Positions 23,151-34,481 of a stretch of 64,000 nt of DNA are shown here, in pieces; position 1 is the first letter of the stretch, and each line of letters starts with the position of its first letter. Source of the DNA: Thysanoteuthis rhombus (lineage: Eukaryota > Mollusca > Cephalopoda > Oegopsida > Thysanoteuthidae); the NCBI GenBank assembly GCA_963457665.1, contig OY735209.1, forward strand, positions 2,473,081-2,537,080, given 5' to 3'. The translations under genes and the position numbers were made by a program. The notes under the pieces are model-generated. The model was not told the origin of the DNA, did not search any database, and saw only the letters and a program-made list of their open reading frames with translations.

Positions 23151-24903
23151 AAAACTAATGTCTCTACAAAGGATTATAAATGCGTTATATTGCTTTGAAA
23201 CTGATTGGAATGATCCCCCTATATATACAAATTTCCAAACATTTATTCTAAAGTTTATCTTGTTTACACAAATAATTCTTACATGAGAATTTCTACAATT
23301 TTCGTTCCTGATAAAAAAGAAATGATGAAATTAATAAGTTACAATTTTCAGGTGATTTATGAACACTTGCCGTTTTGTTAGAAGTGCGTCGTACACTTTA
23401 ACATGAAATATACTAATGAGGATTTCCAGCTAGTTGAAATTATATTATTCAGAATTATCAGAACTGCTCTAAGGGCACTGGAAGCTGACACAAAGCATGA
23501 TAAAAACTAGCAATCGCAGTCTTTAATTGAATGACCGTAGCATCATGTAAAAAAAATTCTATCGAAAAATGAATTCGGTCTAATTATGATGTCACGGGAA
23601 AACATCTAGGTTGGGGGTCTTTCTAAAAGAATAAATAAAGCACATTTCTAGAAGGAGTCCACTGAAACACTGATACCGATTTCAAAGCAGTGAAGGGCAC
23701 GAACACACGCATGCATAGAGAAAAATAGATAAAACTTTCTGCCCTCTTTGATGGCTACAAAAATTCGAAGGTGTGTGAAAACTAAGCTCTTTATCAGCTA
23801 TTTAATTACAGCAATATTTATATCTTGCATTGCTAAAGACACTATGTTTTCTTCATTATGATATGTTCCCTTTTGCATAAAATACAAATTGAAACATAAA
23901 ATGATGTAGATGTTTTGGGGGCTGAGACAGAGACATTCTTTTCTTTATAAATACACAGAGCGCTTTGAAGATATATTTTAAACCCACCTGAGTGAAATAA
24001 TTAAAGCATAAAACTGGTTTTTCCTCAGTGAAAAATTGCTTCTACTATTACAGGCAAGATGTTCGATGATCCAGGTTTCGATTTAATATCTGCGATATTG
24101 TGTTAGAAATGATATTCTCTTTAATCACATGGATTCAGGATTAATTTGCAAAAGAAATGTAACTACAAAAACAGTGAAGTCCTGCCAATTAAAGATGAAA
24201 AAAAACAAACTATTTTTCCCCTCAGGGTAAATCCTTACTTTTGTAAAAAGTTGATTTAGCAAGGCTTTTAAAGAGGATCTATTCACAATTTGCTATATAC
24301 TATACTGGAACCTTAGTTTTCGTCATTCTTACGGCTTATGTAAAATTTCTGATCTCAAAGAATTCATTTAATGAATTCTCTCATTTCCTTATTCTAAGTA
24401 TTGTTATATATATATATATTATATATATATATATATATATGACGGTGATCGGACTTCATTAAAAATCCTTCGTAGAAAATATGCATAGACAGATGAGATG
24501 TAATATACCAGCTGTATATTACTGTAATAAAAGAAATTACTCACTTGATATTAACAATAAGTTATGGAAATGGAAATTACTGGAGAGTCTCTCAAGGCAG
24601 CATATCAAAGTTCTGTCGTTGACAGCTACTGAAGTAGGCGCAAATGATTATGTTACGTCCGTTATTCATTTTTACAGGTAGACTATCGTGTTTGTTGTAA
24701 GAGATGGAATTAAAATTGAAATGTAATGTTTTCACAAGTTCCTCAAAAGTAAAGACTTAACAAGTTTTTCAACCAAGAAAAAAAAATTACCTGTGTTAAA
24801 TCGATGCAAATTAAATTTTTGCAATTCCGTCCAGCAAACGAAGATAAAGTTTGAATTCTCAGAGATGTGATTATGGTTGCTTTTTGACAGTAGTCGAACT
24901 TCC
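23151..24903. other. Non-coding sequence between RTE remnant and LINE target site
   Basis: Colinear with 60300-62157 (U5) and, diverged, with parts of 32670-33769 (U3) and 48900-50250. No gene is supported; short open frames near 24481 are not kept in the U5 copy. Confidence 0.55.
24405..24440. repeat. (AT)n microsatellite
   Basis: The run is about 36 bases. The paralogous positions are longer: 49885-49936 and 61640-61694. Confidence 0.9.
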
Positions 24904-24920
24904 TTCAAAATGCGAAACAC
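24904..24920. other. LINE target-site sequence (U2 version)
   Basis: TTCAAAATGCGAAACAC, two mismatches from the 17-bp word that flanks both young LINEs. The 3' end of an old LINE relative begins just to its right. The flanking genomic sequence on the left (about 24830-24903) matches that at 33700-33769. Confidence 0.7.
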
Positions 24921-25960
24921 TATTTGTAAGTTTGGTTTCATCTCGTCCTTGTTTTCTAAAAATTCAGAAAATCATTACACGTGGTTAGAAAAGTGAGGGG
25001 GATTTAGGCTGGTCTACTCTGTGCTATCATTAACTTATCTACTCTCATTTGCAGACCCAATCTTACTTCAAGATTCCTTTCGCCAAAACAACGCATTTTT
25101 CTGAATATTTCTTTCATTCTACATTTACCACAATAAAAGTGTTTTTCTAATAAAATCCTACTTAATCTCATTATTACAATTTCTTGGGGGGAGAGGAAGA
25201 AGAGAAATGATATTCATGCACATTTCAAAAATGAATCTCAATTAACGATATATGTCTACAAAAATTCTAGTACGTGATCTCCACAATTGTCTAACATGGA
25301 AGAACAGTAGGTTAACAGGGCGAAAAATGTGGGAAAAAAGATTTTCGAAATTTCTCACATCCTCCAGAGAACTTTACCTTCTGTCATCTAGAGAGAAGGA
25401 AGGGATGATACAAAACAAAAACAGGGGGGGGGATAAAAAAATGGTGGGACATCAGCTTGGGCTGGGCTTACAAGTCTTTTCTGATTTCCAAAATTCTTTC
25501 AATCAACCAATGACTTCAAGACGTCACTCTAGATCAACACCCCTCACATGACACAGCCGTGGAACTTTCACCCACATCTCTTTGTTGAGTCTTTCCCTCT
25601 AGACCTGAATCTTTACTTCAAGCGGATTCTTTATGTAGGCAACCAGTTGTACTGGAGTGAAATGCTCGCTTTTGTGGAATCCCTTTTGATATGTCGTCCA
25701 TACCATGACACTTATATTGCCAAGTAAGGACATGATCACATGAGGTTACCTCTTTTTCACTTAATTTCTTCCTTATATACACCTCCACGAGTTTTCAGAG
25801 CCATTACTGCAGATGTGACGTTAATGGGCCTATTTCATTTCGAGGCCAGGATTACCAGAGAGTCTCCAACTATCTGGTCCAAAACAGTCAAACTAAAAGA
25901 AATAATCCTCTAATCATGTAAATTGCAGCCGAAGGCATTGATTTAAACTGGTACTAATAA
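24921..25960 (-). pseudogene. Old 5'-truncated LINE fragment (3' UTR and ORF2 end), U2
   Basis: The minus strand is a diverged match to the young LINE 3' UTR (GGCTGGTCTACTC near 25010, CTTTACCTTCTGTCATCTAGAG near 25371) followed by the ORF2 C-terminal codons (about 25540-25740, opposite GGAGTGAAATGCTC). The match fades by about 25960. Only the 3' end of the element remains. U5 has the same fragment at 62175-63220, and the third copy is 46951-48020. Open frames on the plus strand here are antisense shadows. Confidence 0.8.
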
Positions 25961-28900
25961 AAATGTTCTATAGCTTTCGAGGGTGTATTTGGTAACTAAC
26001 TAGGGGACCCCTCCCGTACAACAATAGAGAAAAACGGAGAAAATATAAAATTTTAAATGAACTAGCTATAAAAAAAAGGATTAAAGTCAGATTGTTAAAG
26101 TATTTGAATGATAAGCCTGTTTTAAAGATTCAACTGAGAAAAAAGAAATTGAAAACAAATTGTAACCTCTTTAAGATACTTGAATCAATCTAAGATTACA
26201 GATGAAAAGTTGTTGAACGTTGCCAACTTCTTTAGCATTTGCTGAATGAAAGAAAACATCATTGACCGAAACAAAAGAAAAAAAAAGACTTACTGAAAAT
26301 ATAGTATATTAAAATATAATATGATCATGTCTTTGTTTTCCAATGTTGACTGTTTATGTTTATGTGTTTCAGTGTTGAATATAGAAGACAATATTTGAGT
26401 TGGTGTAAACATTTATTCATTTTGAAATTATTTCCCATCACTCACTTTATCCTAATTCAAGAATGAAAGTGTTTATCCATTTTTACATATGTATTGTCAA
26501 AGTGCAAACCAAACAGCGTACATAAAATATTTTTCCATAAATCTTATTCGAAATTGAAATGTAATTTTTCAGTTGAAAAAAAAAAAATGAAATATTCTGA
26601 GACAGAAAACGAATTATATTTTGAGATATAAAAATTTATAATCTGAACTGTCTGGTTTTTCAAAGTTCCATGTTCAAACGTCAAAATAACTCACTATTTT
26701 CAATGGAAATATAAGTATTGAAGAAGCGTGCAAATCAGAAGAGACAAGACATTATGAAACTCCAAACGACCTACTTCTTTTACAATTCACGTATGAAAAT
26801 TCTTTCCTGTCACACCCAGCACAAGAATTTATAGGACTGAAATTCAATGAAATTTAAAGCCTGAATACCAGTTTGAATTTCCAACATTTCTTTTTATTTA
26901 ATAAAAGAGACAGATATAGAGCATTCTCATGAAGCTATTGGTATTAGCCTGGTCACTGTATCTCTTTTCAATACTTCAATTAAAACTGTCACCTTCAACA
27001 CTGTATCCAGCAGGGAGGACAGGATATGCCATCAGGTTTTAAGACGTGGGAAAATCAATCTGTCTCCTGAAAGTATTTACGGTTACACTTCACGGTGTCG
27101 TCGAGTGCTGTCCCTCCGATCTGCCTTATATGCTTACTTGAAGAGTTTAACCTTAAGAATCAAAGTATTTGTCATCACAACTTGATGAAAAATATATTTG
27201 TATGGAGGAAATTCTCGATTGTCTAGCTGTAATTATAATGAATATGCATTGTTTCTAAGGAGAAAAAGTCCAATTGAACTTTCTATGAATGTTTGGAAAT
27301 GTATGGTTTTTTTTCCATTCAGCAATCTCATTTGACTCTCTTTCTTCCAGCTGTCGAGAGGATACAGATCCAGAAATGATGTCAAAGTGATGATATCTAT
27401 CTGATGCTCATAAAGACTGCATGGATTGTAGGAATTGGAAGAGTATGAAAATGCTATCTGAAGCTGAACGACTTTTACTTAAGACTTTTATTTCCCAAAC
27501 ATCAACATAACAAATCAAAAGCCACATCTATCTTTAAGTAGTGGAACTTGAGAAAAAATATCACGTAACTACAAATCCAAAGAGTCACCGGATCCAGAAA
27601 GCACTTCTCACGTACATCTGATCCTACCTGGAACAAGCTATAAGAAGCCAGCCTCTTCTCCAAACAGAGTCAAATCAAATCTAAGAAAAGATTTTGGACA
27701 TCGGATGTTTGAGTGTAAATTTTTAAGCTAAATGATAAACCACAGTAGGACTCGATAGGTTGATTATTTATTTGTAGTTCAGACTTCCTGCAATACGTTT
27801 TATTATATTTTGGGAAAGAGCATTTAAAAGTGGAAAGGATAGTTTTCATAAGGAAATACTTCATTAATCGATGGCAGAGAATGAAATATATTTTTATACA
27901 GCAGATGAAAATAGTACGATATGGAATTTGTGTATCTCAATTTTTAACAGATGCAATGTTGGGAAAACTTAAGATTTTACTTTGAAAGCCTGGCAATAAG
28001 GGAATTTCAGATTCAGCTAGTTTGTCGGAACTAAACATCCCTTAAACTAAAACAATGAACATTGGAATAGAAAAATACGACAAATGACATCTAAAATCTG
28101 ATGCACAAAGGAACTGATCAGACTGTTGGAATAGATAAAACGTATTAAAATGGTTGCTAGCATATCTGAATAGACTCGAAATATCTGAAGCACGAAGAGA
28201 CTAAAGGAACCATTTAAAGAGAAAACAGTATCAATGAATTCATTGTGGAAGCAGTTGAATTTGTTCAAAGATGGATATTACTGGAGGAAGTAACCGTGGT
28301 TTATTGAACATCATTAAAGTTTATCAATTAATCTGCCACATTCCTTCCGATCAAAAGTTCTCAATTTTTGTCTTGCTGGTTACTGAACAAATTCAATACC
28401 ATTGTAATCCATTTGGACGAAAAAAAACTCAAGATTTGATTGTTCACCGTTGGCTAAGCGAGCGTCTGGGACTTTTCGTTATATCACTTGTGTTAAAGGT
28501 TTAAAACAAGAAGTTTACGTTAGCAGTGTTTTACACCAGGATATCCAATGCAAAGCTTTCAGTTCATAATCTCTCAGTGGATGAACTATTTATTGCAGAA
28601 CCATGGAAGGAAGCGTAGGTGACCAAGACACGGGAGTTTATTAAATTCAAATAAATCCCTTTATTGGAGCAAAATCTTTAAATACTCAACTTTTCGTCTC
28701 GATACTAATATATCTTCAGTGTTTTATGATATTCCACATATTTTCCCCGGGGTCAAAGCAAGCACTCAGCAGACTGAATGATATGACTTATTCCTATCTC
28801 CAGAAGTGAGTGTGACATTACTATTTCAAATTCATAATCTTCCTCCCACTCAATTGGAGGTCATTATGGACATCTATTATGAATTCTTTCTGAAAACTGC

Positions 28901-29019
28901 TGCAAAATTTCCACACATATTAGAAGACTTTTGGAGCTGTTTCCTGTATTTGCAAGTTTTGTATAATGTATCAGTACTGAAATAAATATTTCAACTTGGA
29001 ATGTGAATGCATCCAAAAT
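25961..29019. other. Non-coding left flank of unit U3
   Basis: From about 26.4 kb the sequence is a diverged match to U2 13.9-14.7 kb, 15.97-16.2 kb and 16.3-17.3 kb, including conserved CCAATAAAGGG (28660-28665, minus strand AATAAA). Bases about 27004-27470 have no counterpart in the window. No gene was seen. Confidence 0.55.
28660..28665 (-). terminator. Candidate poly(A) signal of ZNF-B
   Basis: Minus-strand AATAAA about 440 bases downstream of the ZNF-B stop, in the same context as in the other units. Confidence 0.4.
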
Positions 29020-29102
29020 TCTAAAACTCCACAAGAAAGAATTTGCAGGTGAGCTTGTGGAATTGATCTGCGTGAAAATGTTAAACCGTACATTTCACAT
29101 GA
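29020..29102 (-). pseudogene. Decayed finger just beyond the ZNF-B stop
   Basis: After the TAA the same frame reads SCEMYGLTFSRRSIPQAHL, a finger whose second cysteine became tyrosine. The array was at least one finger longer; the stop was created inside the linker. Confidence 0.7.
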
Positions 29103-30896
29103 TTACGGGTTCTCCTGAGTGTGTGTTTGCATGTGAGCCTCTAAATCTGAATCCATTGCAAATGCTGAACCACACACTTCACATGAATGTAATTGCTCTT
29201 TAGTATGTGTCTGCATATGTCTATTCAAAGTTGATTTTTGTCTGAACACCGAACTGCACACCTTGCATGAATATGTTTTTTCTCCAGTATGCCTCTCAAG
29301 GTGAATTTTTAAAGTCGAAATCCGTCTAAATGCAGAACTGCACACTTCACAGGAATATGGTTTCTCTCCAGTATGAATTTGTATATGTTGGTTCAAATGA
29401 GCTTTCCGTGAAAAAGAAGTGTCACACACTTCACAAGAATAAGGCTTCTCTCCAGTGTGTATTCTCATATGCACCCTCAAATTGCTCTTCCGAGAAAAGG
29501 AAGAATCACATACTTCACAAGAATAAGGCTTCTCCCCAGAATGCGTTTTCATATGCACAACCAAGTTTGACTTCCGATAAAAGGAAGAGCTACACACATT
29601 GCATGAATATGCTTTTTCTCCAGTGTGTGTCTGCACATGACTTTTTAAATCTGCTATCCGTGAAAATGTTGAATCACACTCTGCACATGAATATGGTCTT
29701 TTTCCAGTGTGTGTCTGCATGTGGATTTTCCAAGCCGATAACTGCTCAAATGCTGAACCACACACTGCACATGGATATTTCGTCTTTCTAGTGTGCATCT
29801 GCATGTGATTCTTGAAATTTGATGGACAAAAAAATGCTGAACCACAAACTTTACATGAATATGGTTTCCCTTTCGTGTGTTTCTGCATGTGTGCCTTTAA
29901 ATTTGACATATGCTTAAATGCTGAACCGCACACTTCACATTTATATGTTTCCTCTCCGGCGTGTATCTGCATGTGTCGTTTTAAATTTGATATATGTCTG
30001 AATACTGAACCACACACTTCACAGGAATATGGTTTCTCTCCAGTGTGTATCCGCATGTGTCGTTTTAAATTTGATATATGTCTGAATACTGAACTGCACA
30101 CTTCACAGGAATATGGTTTCTCTCCAGTGTGTATCCGCATGTGAATTTGCAAATCTGATATCCACTTAAATGCTGAACCACACACGTCACAAGAATATGA
30201 TCTTTTTCCAGTGTGTGTCTGCATGTGGGTTTTCCAAGCCGATAACTGCTCAAATGCTGAACCACACACTGCACATGGATATTTCGTCTTTCTAGTGTGC
30301 ATCTGCATGTGATTCTTGAAATTTGATGGGCGAACAAATGCTGAACCACAAACTTTACATGAATATGGTTTCCTTTTTGTGTGTTTCTGCATGTGTGCCT
30401 TTAAATTTGACATCTGCTTAAATGCTGAACCGCACACTTCAGATTGATATGGTTCCTCTCCGCTGTGTATCCGCATGTGTCGTTTTAAATTTGATATATG
30501 TCTGAATACTGAACCGCACACTTCACAGGAATATGGTTTCTCTCCAGTGTGTATCCGCATGTGAATTTGCAAATCTGATATCCGCTTAAATGCTGAACCA
30601 CACACTTCACAAGAATATGGTTTCTCTTCAGTGTGTGTTAGCATGTGTCTCTTCAATTTTAAGATATGTGCAAATGATGAACTACACACTGTGCACGAAT
30701 GTAGACTTTTTCCAGTGTGGGTTTGCATGTGAAATCTTAAAGCTGACACCTGTGCAAATACTGTACCACACACATCACATGAGTATGTTTTTCCTTCTTT
30801 GTGTGTCTGCATGTGAGTTTTTAAAGTTGTTATCTGTTTGAATGCTGAGCCACACACTTCACATGAATGAGATTCATCTCCAGTATTTTTATGCAT
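29103..30896 (-). CDS. C2H2 zinc-finger protein ZNF-B (21 fingers)
   Basis: The open frame of 597 residues from the first ATG (frame open eight codons further upstream) consists of 21 tandem fingers after a short lead. Twenty have all four ligands; finger 6 begins PYQSEVCG, with the first cysteine replaced by serine. Linkers are TGEKPY-like, with variants such as TRKTKY and TKRKPY. Fingers 4-8 recur as fingers 9-14 with one extra RHISNLKR finger, a five-finger block duplication. The protein is expected to be a nuclear DNA-binding regulator. No effector domain is visible. The flanks are full of decayed elements, yet 1.8 kb of array stays open, which suggests selection or homogenisation by gene conversion. 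The 5' part of the exon is frame-broken, so translation from this ATG is an inference. Confidence 0.8.
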   Translation of the reverse strand: MHKNTGDESHSCEVCGSAFKQITTLKTHMQTHKEGKTYSCDVCGTVFAQVSALRFHMQTHTGKSLHSCTVCSSSFAHILKLKRHMLTHTEEKPYSCEVCGSAFKRISDLQIHMRIHTGEKPYSCEVCGSVFRHISNLKRHMRIHSGEEPYQSEVCGSAFKQMSNLKAHMQKHTKRKPYSCKVCGSAFVRPSNFKNHMQMHTRKTKYPCAVCGSAFEQLSAWKTHMQTHTGKRSYSCDVCGSAFKWISDLQIHMRIHTGEKPYSCEVCSSVFRHISNLKRHMRIHTGEKPYSCEVCGSVFRHISNLKRHMQIHAGEETYKCEVCGSAFKHMSNLKAHMQKHTKGKPYSCKVCGSAFFCPSNFKNHMQMHTRKTKYPCAVCGSAFEQLSAWKIHMQTHTGKRPYSCAECDSTFSRIADLKSHVQTHTGEKAYSCNVCSSSFYRKSNLVVHMKTHSGEKPYSCEVCDSSFSRKSNLRVHMRIHTGEKPYSCEVCDTSFSRKAHLNQHIQIHTGEKPYSCEVCSSAFRRISTLKIHLERHTGEKTYSCKVCSSVFRQKSTLNRHMQTHTKEQLHSCEVCGSAFAMDSDLEAHMQTHTQENP

Positions 30897-31189
30897 TGTA
30901 GGTTCTTTATGTGATTTCAATTTGAATACTGCACAACACTTTACAGGAATAATTTTCTCTTAGGTAACCGTGCGTCTGTGTCCTAACAACTATCTATGTA
31001 AATCCTGGACCACAATAATCACAGCAATATGATCCTGCTGGAAGGAGTATTTGCATACAGGTTTCCGAATTTCTCAAAATTTCAAGCCCCTTTCTTGATT
31101 ACGTTTTTCCGAATTCAAGATTGAATTGAGAATCAGTTTTTCATACAAACAACCAGAGACGTGCTGATGTTTTCCATCGGTTGAAATCC
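30897..31189 (-). pseudogene. Broken 5' part of the ZNF-B exon
   Basis: In the array frame a TAA stands at about 30960, ahead of [18 protein letters not shown], which is a finger read in a shifted frame. In the finger frame the sequence reads GSYCCDYCGPGFT, stop, then RTQTH and [10 protein letters not shown], two dead fingers. The overall decay parallels ZNF-A and ZNF-C, but individual lesions differ. Confidence 0.65.
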
Positions 31190-31206
31190 CTGAAAAAAAG
31201 GAATTG
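31190..31206 (-). promoter_or_regulatory. Putative 3' splice site of the ZNF-B finger exon
   Basis: The minus strand reads TTCCTTTTTTTCAG directly before the exon, at the same place as in U2 and U5. Confidence 0.5.
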
Positions 31207-33769
31207 TATTATGAAATATCATAAAACTCATCATCAGCAATAGGGAAGATATAACAATCCAGTTTGTGTTGCAATAAATTCCTGCATACCTTGATATATT
31301 TTGCAAATTTCATGTCCATACAATATATGCTAAAATATATTAAAAAATTAATATCATGATCCCCTGATAATTTGCATAGCGTAAAAATAATGAAGTCATT
31401 TTTTAATGTTATATAATTTTGAAGAGAACAGCAAAGAATACATAGAAATGATTTTGCTGGAACATTTTGTGGAGTATGAAAATGTGAAAATGTACAGAAT
31501 TGTATTTTATTTTTAAAAAAGTAATTTCTTACAATCGAACAATCAACAACAAAAGAGAACTGATCTCCAAAGAAAAAGTAGTATGACTAAAAGAAACTGC
31601 TTGTAACTAAACTCGTAAAAGTTGTTGCAGAAGAGAGAGAGACCAGTGTAGAAATGAAATATCTAAAATGGTTTGACTGATTTGAGGAGAAAAGCTACAT
31701 TCCTTTCTAGGAGAATCAATATGAAATGAATCTTTCAGAAAGTATCCATTCTCGTATTTTTCAGAGAAAATACCTTTTAGAAATTCTAAAAATTCAACAT
31801 CTGATAAATGTCAAGTGTTAGTGTAACGCTTAGCATCGATATTGTTACTAAAATTTAATGTTTAGTCATTAAAAATGTCGTATGAGTATTTTTATAAGCT
31901 GGGAACTGAAGGGAATTCTTTCAGCCAGTATTTTTGTGATTTTGATCTATTAGACAAGTTATTTCGGGACAAGAGTCCCTGCCCTGCTTGGGATCTATCT
32001 GATAATGCTTGGTTCAACTGAGGGGGAGGGGACAGCAACGCTCCCTCTCAGCCTGATAGGCAAATCAATGGGCAAGGGAACAAAATCATCCATCGTATAG
32101 GGAATTGAAAAACAATTATTTCAGACTGGAAATTTCCTAAATATTTAAATTCAAATAAATGCAATCCGTTAATGCAATTCAATAAGCCAAAATTTGTTCA
32201 ATAATACAAGTTTAAAGGAAAAAAATTAAATTGCAAAAAAATAAGGGTCCAACACAATATTAAAAAGGGGTCCTTCAGTTTTCAAAGTTCCGAAACCACA
32301 GCATCAGACCTTAATGATCTTCTTTGGATTTGTTGATTTTCAGGGGAAAAAATCTCAGGTTTTACGTGAAGGATTCCGTTTACAAGTGAATGTAGTTGTA
32401 AACTAACCCGTTTTCCAATCCGTCATCAAAGAGTTGACCATTAAAAGCATACATTCACTTTCTTGTAAAATTTCAATTATGCTTCCCAGGTTTTTGCGTT
32501 AAATGCCATATTCAGAGATACAAAAACAGACTTCAACATTGTTATGGAAGACTTCATGGTTCAGATAGCGCGAGGTAATAAAGATTGCATTAACAATTTT
32601 GATACACAATGCACAAACGGCAAACAAGGTCAAAATCATGAACACCTTTTGGAAGAAACACAAATAATTCTTACATGAGAATTCCCTATGTAATAATCAA
32701 AGCATAAAACTGTTTTCTAGGAGTAAAGCGTAATTTTTTCATAGGGGGGAGGGGGAGGAAAACTGCTTTTACCTTTCAGGCAATTTTTCATTACCACAAG
32801 ATGTTGGATGATCAAAGTTTAGGTTTAATATCTGCAATATTGTATTAAAATAAAATTTTCTCCAATGGCGATGATTCAGGATTAATTTGCAAAGAAAAAA
32901 AATGTAATTCTTTAACAAGTGATGTCCTGCCAATTAAAAATGAATAAAAAGATTGTTTCCGCTGAGAAATTCTTACTTTTGAAAAAAATTAATTAAGTAC
33001 AGTTATTTGAATGGGGTTCTATTCACAATTTAGCTACCCTTACTTTCTGTCATTTGTACGGCTTATGTGAATTATCTCTATATTTTCAAATATTCTCATT
33101 CCGTCATTTTAAGCATTGTTTTAAGAATATATTAGATCATATTCTTTGATTTCCGGAACATTGTCTGAAACTAATAAATTGTGCTTATTTGAAAAACGTC
33201 TGAAAGATTACAATTGATATTTCCTTTCACTAAGGTGTTCAAGTAAAATGGAGACATCACATAGCTGACAAATTTGTTTGTTTGTTTTTTATTTTAGGGA
33301 GGGGGTAAAATTTGAAAACGTCACTCAGATCAAAAAACTTCTTGAATATTAGTTCACTGACTGCTAATCTATTGACAAATGTCACTAAATGTAGGTCGAT
33401 AAACGTTCCAAATACGATACTTCTTTCGTCTGATTAATGCTCGTTGGGTAGCTTCCAAGACATCGGTGTTACCATATTTTCTTAGTGTATTTGCATCTAA
33501 TCAAATGACGGTGGCCTGACTTCAATAAGATCATTTTTATAGATTGACTATCGTGTTTGTTGTATGAGATGGAATTAGAATTGAAATGTAGTTCGACATT
33601 AGTTCGTCACAAAGTAAAGTGTTCACAATTTCGTCAAGCAAACGAGAAGAAAAAGATTTCACCTGTGTTTAATCGACGCAAGTAACTTGTCCAAAATTCC
33701 GTCGTGCAAACAAAGAAAAAGGTTGAATTCTCAGAGATGTGATTGTTTTCTGAGAGTAGTAGAACTACG
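31207..33769. other. Non-coding upstream region of ZNF-B
   Basis: A diverged match to U2 18.98-19.6 kb and 20.3-24.9 kb with large deletions. No gene was seen apart from the RTE remnant listed separately. Confidence 0.5.
32450..32670 (+). pseudogene. RTE-like endonuclease remnant (U3)
   Basis: It matches 20700-20920, including the TTCAACATTGTTATGGAAGA string (FNIVMED frame) and the GTCAAAATCATGAACA string. It ends within the endonuclease, and the following bases correspond to sequence downstream of the whole element in U2 (about 23266). The element was therefore present before the units separated and was mostly deleted here. Confidence 0.7.
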
Positions 33770-33786
33770 TTCAAGATGCAAAACAC
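33770..33786. other. 17-bp LINE target-site copy (3' side of LINE copy 1)
   Basis: TTCAAGATGCAAAACAC, identical to 40352-40368 and 46932-46948. To its left the sequence matches the U2 genomic flank at 24830-24903. Confidence 0.75.
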
Positions 33787-34481
33787 GATATTTATTCTCA
33801 AAAAATGAGAAATCTGACATGTAGTCGGAGGGGGGATGGGGTATAAGGGCTGGTCAACTCTATTCCTAATCCTTTCTTAGCTAGTCTCATGCACTGACCC
33901 AATCTCACTATATACATCCATTCACCAAAACAACCCATTTTTCCTGGTCTCTCATACTGCATTTACCATAACATCAGATTCTCTCTATGATGGAAAACTA
34001 CTCTAAACCCATATTTACAATTTTGTGTGTGGGGGGGGGGAATAAAATTATGATGAATATTTACAAATAAAAATGAACCCCAATGACTGATATGTATTTA
34101 CAAAAAAAAAAAAAAAAAAAAAAAAAAGCGAAAACGAAATTAGTATGTGACCCCCCCACAAAAGACTTAACATGGCAGAACAGTAAGTTAACCAGACGAA
34201 AAGATGGATGTCGAGACAGAGGGAAAGGAAGAAAGAAAAAAAAAAAAAAAAAAATCCTCTCAAACATCCTCTGGAAAACTTTTACCTTCTGTCATCTAGA
34301 GGGGGAGGGGATGGGAATCGAAAAAAGTGAAGGACAGAAAAAAAAAGGGGGGCCGATGATCATTCTCTCCCTAGCTAAGAAACTGTTGGCTAACAGAAAA
34401 GGAAAATCTAATCTATCCTAACCTGGGCTGGGTTAGCACGTTCGTGTCAGGACTGCAAAATCCTTACTGACCAATAGACTT

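Larger units (their letters stand above)
8716..26400. repeat. Paralogous unit U2 carrying zinc-finger array ZNF-A
   Basis: The unit begins at TCTTCATATTCTG, where homology with 50257 onward starts. It runs through ZNF-A, the RTE-like element and an old LINE 3' fragment. It is colinear with U5: 18952 to about 26768 corresponds to 56176-64000 at a near-constant offset of about 37.2 kb. Differences from U5 are a retained LINE fragment (9570-10945), a retained 1.55-kb segment (14780-16329) and nine fewer fingers. The edge with U3 near 26.4 kb is approximate. Confidence 0.85.
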
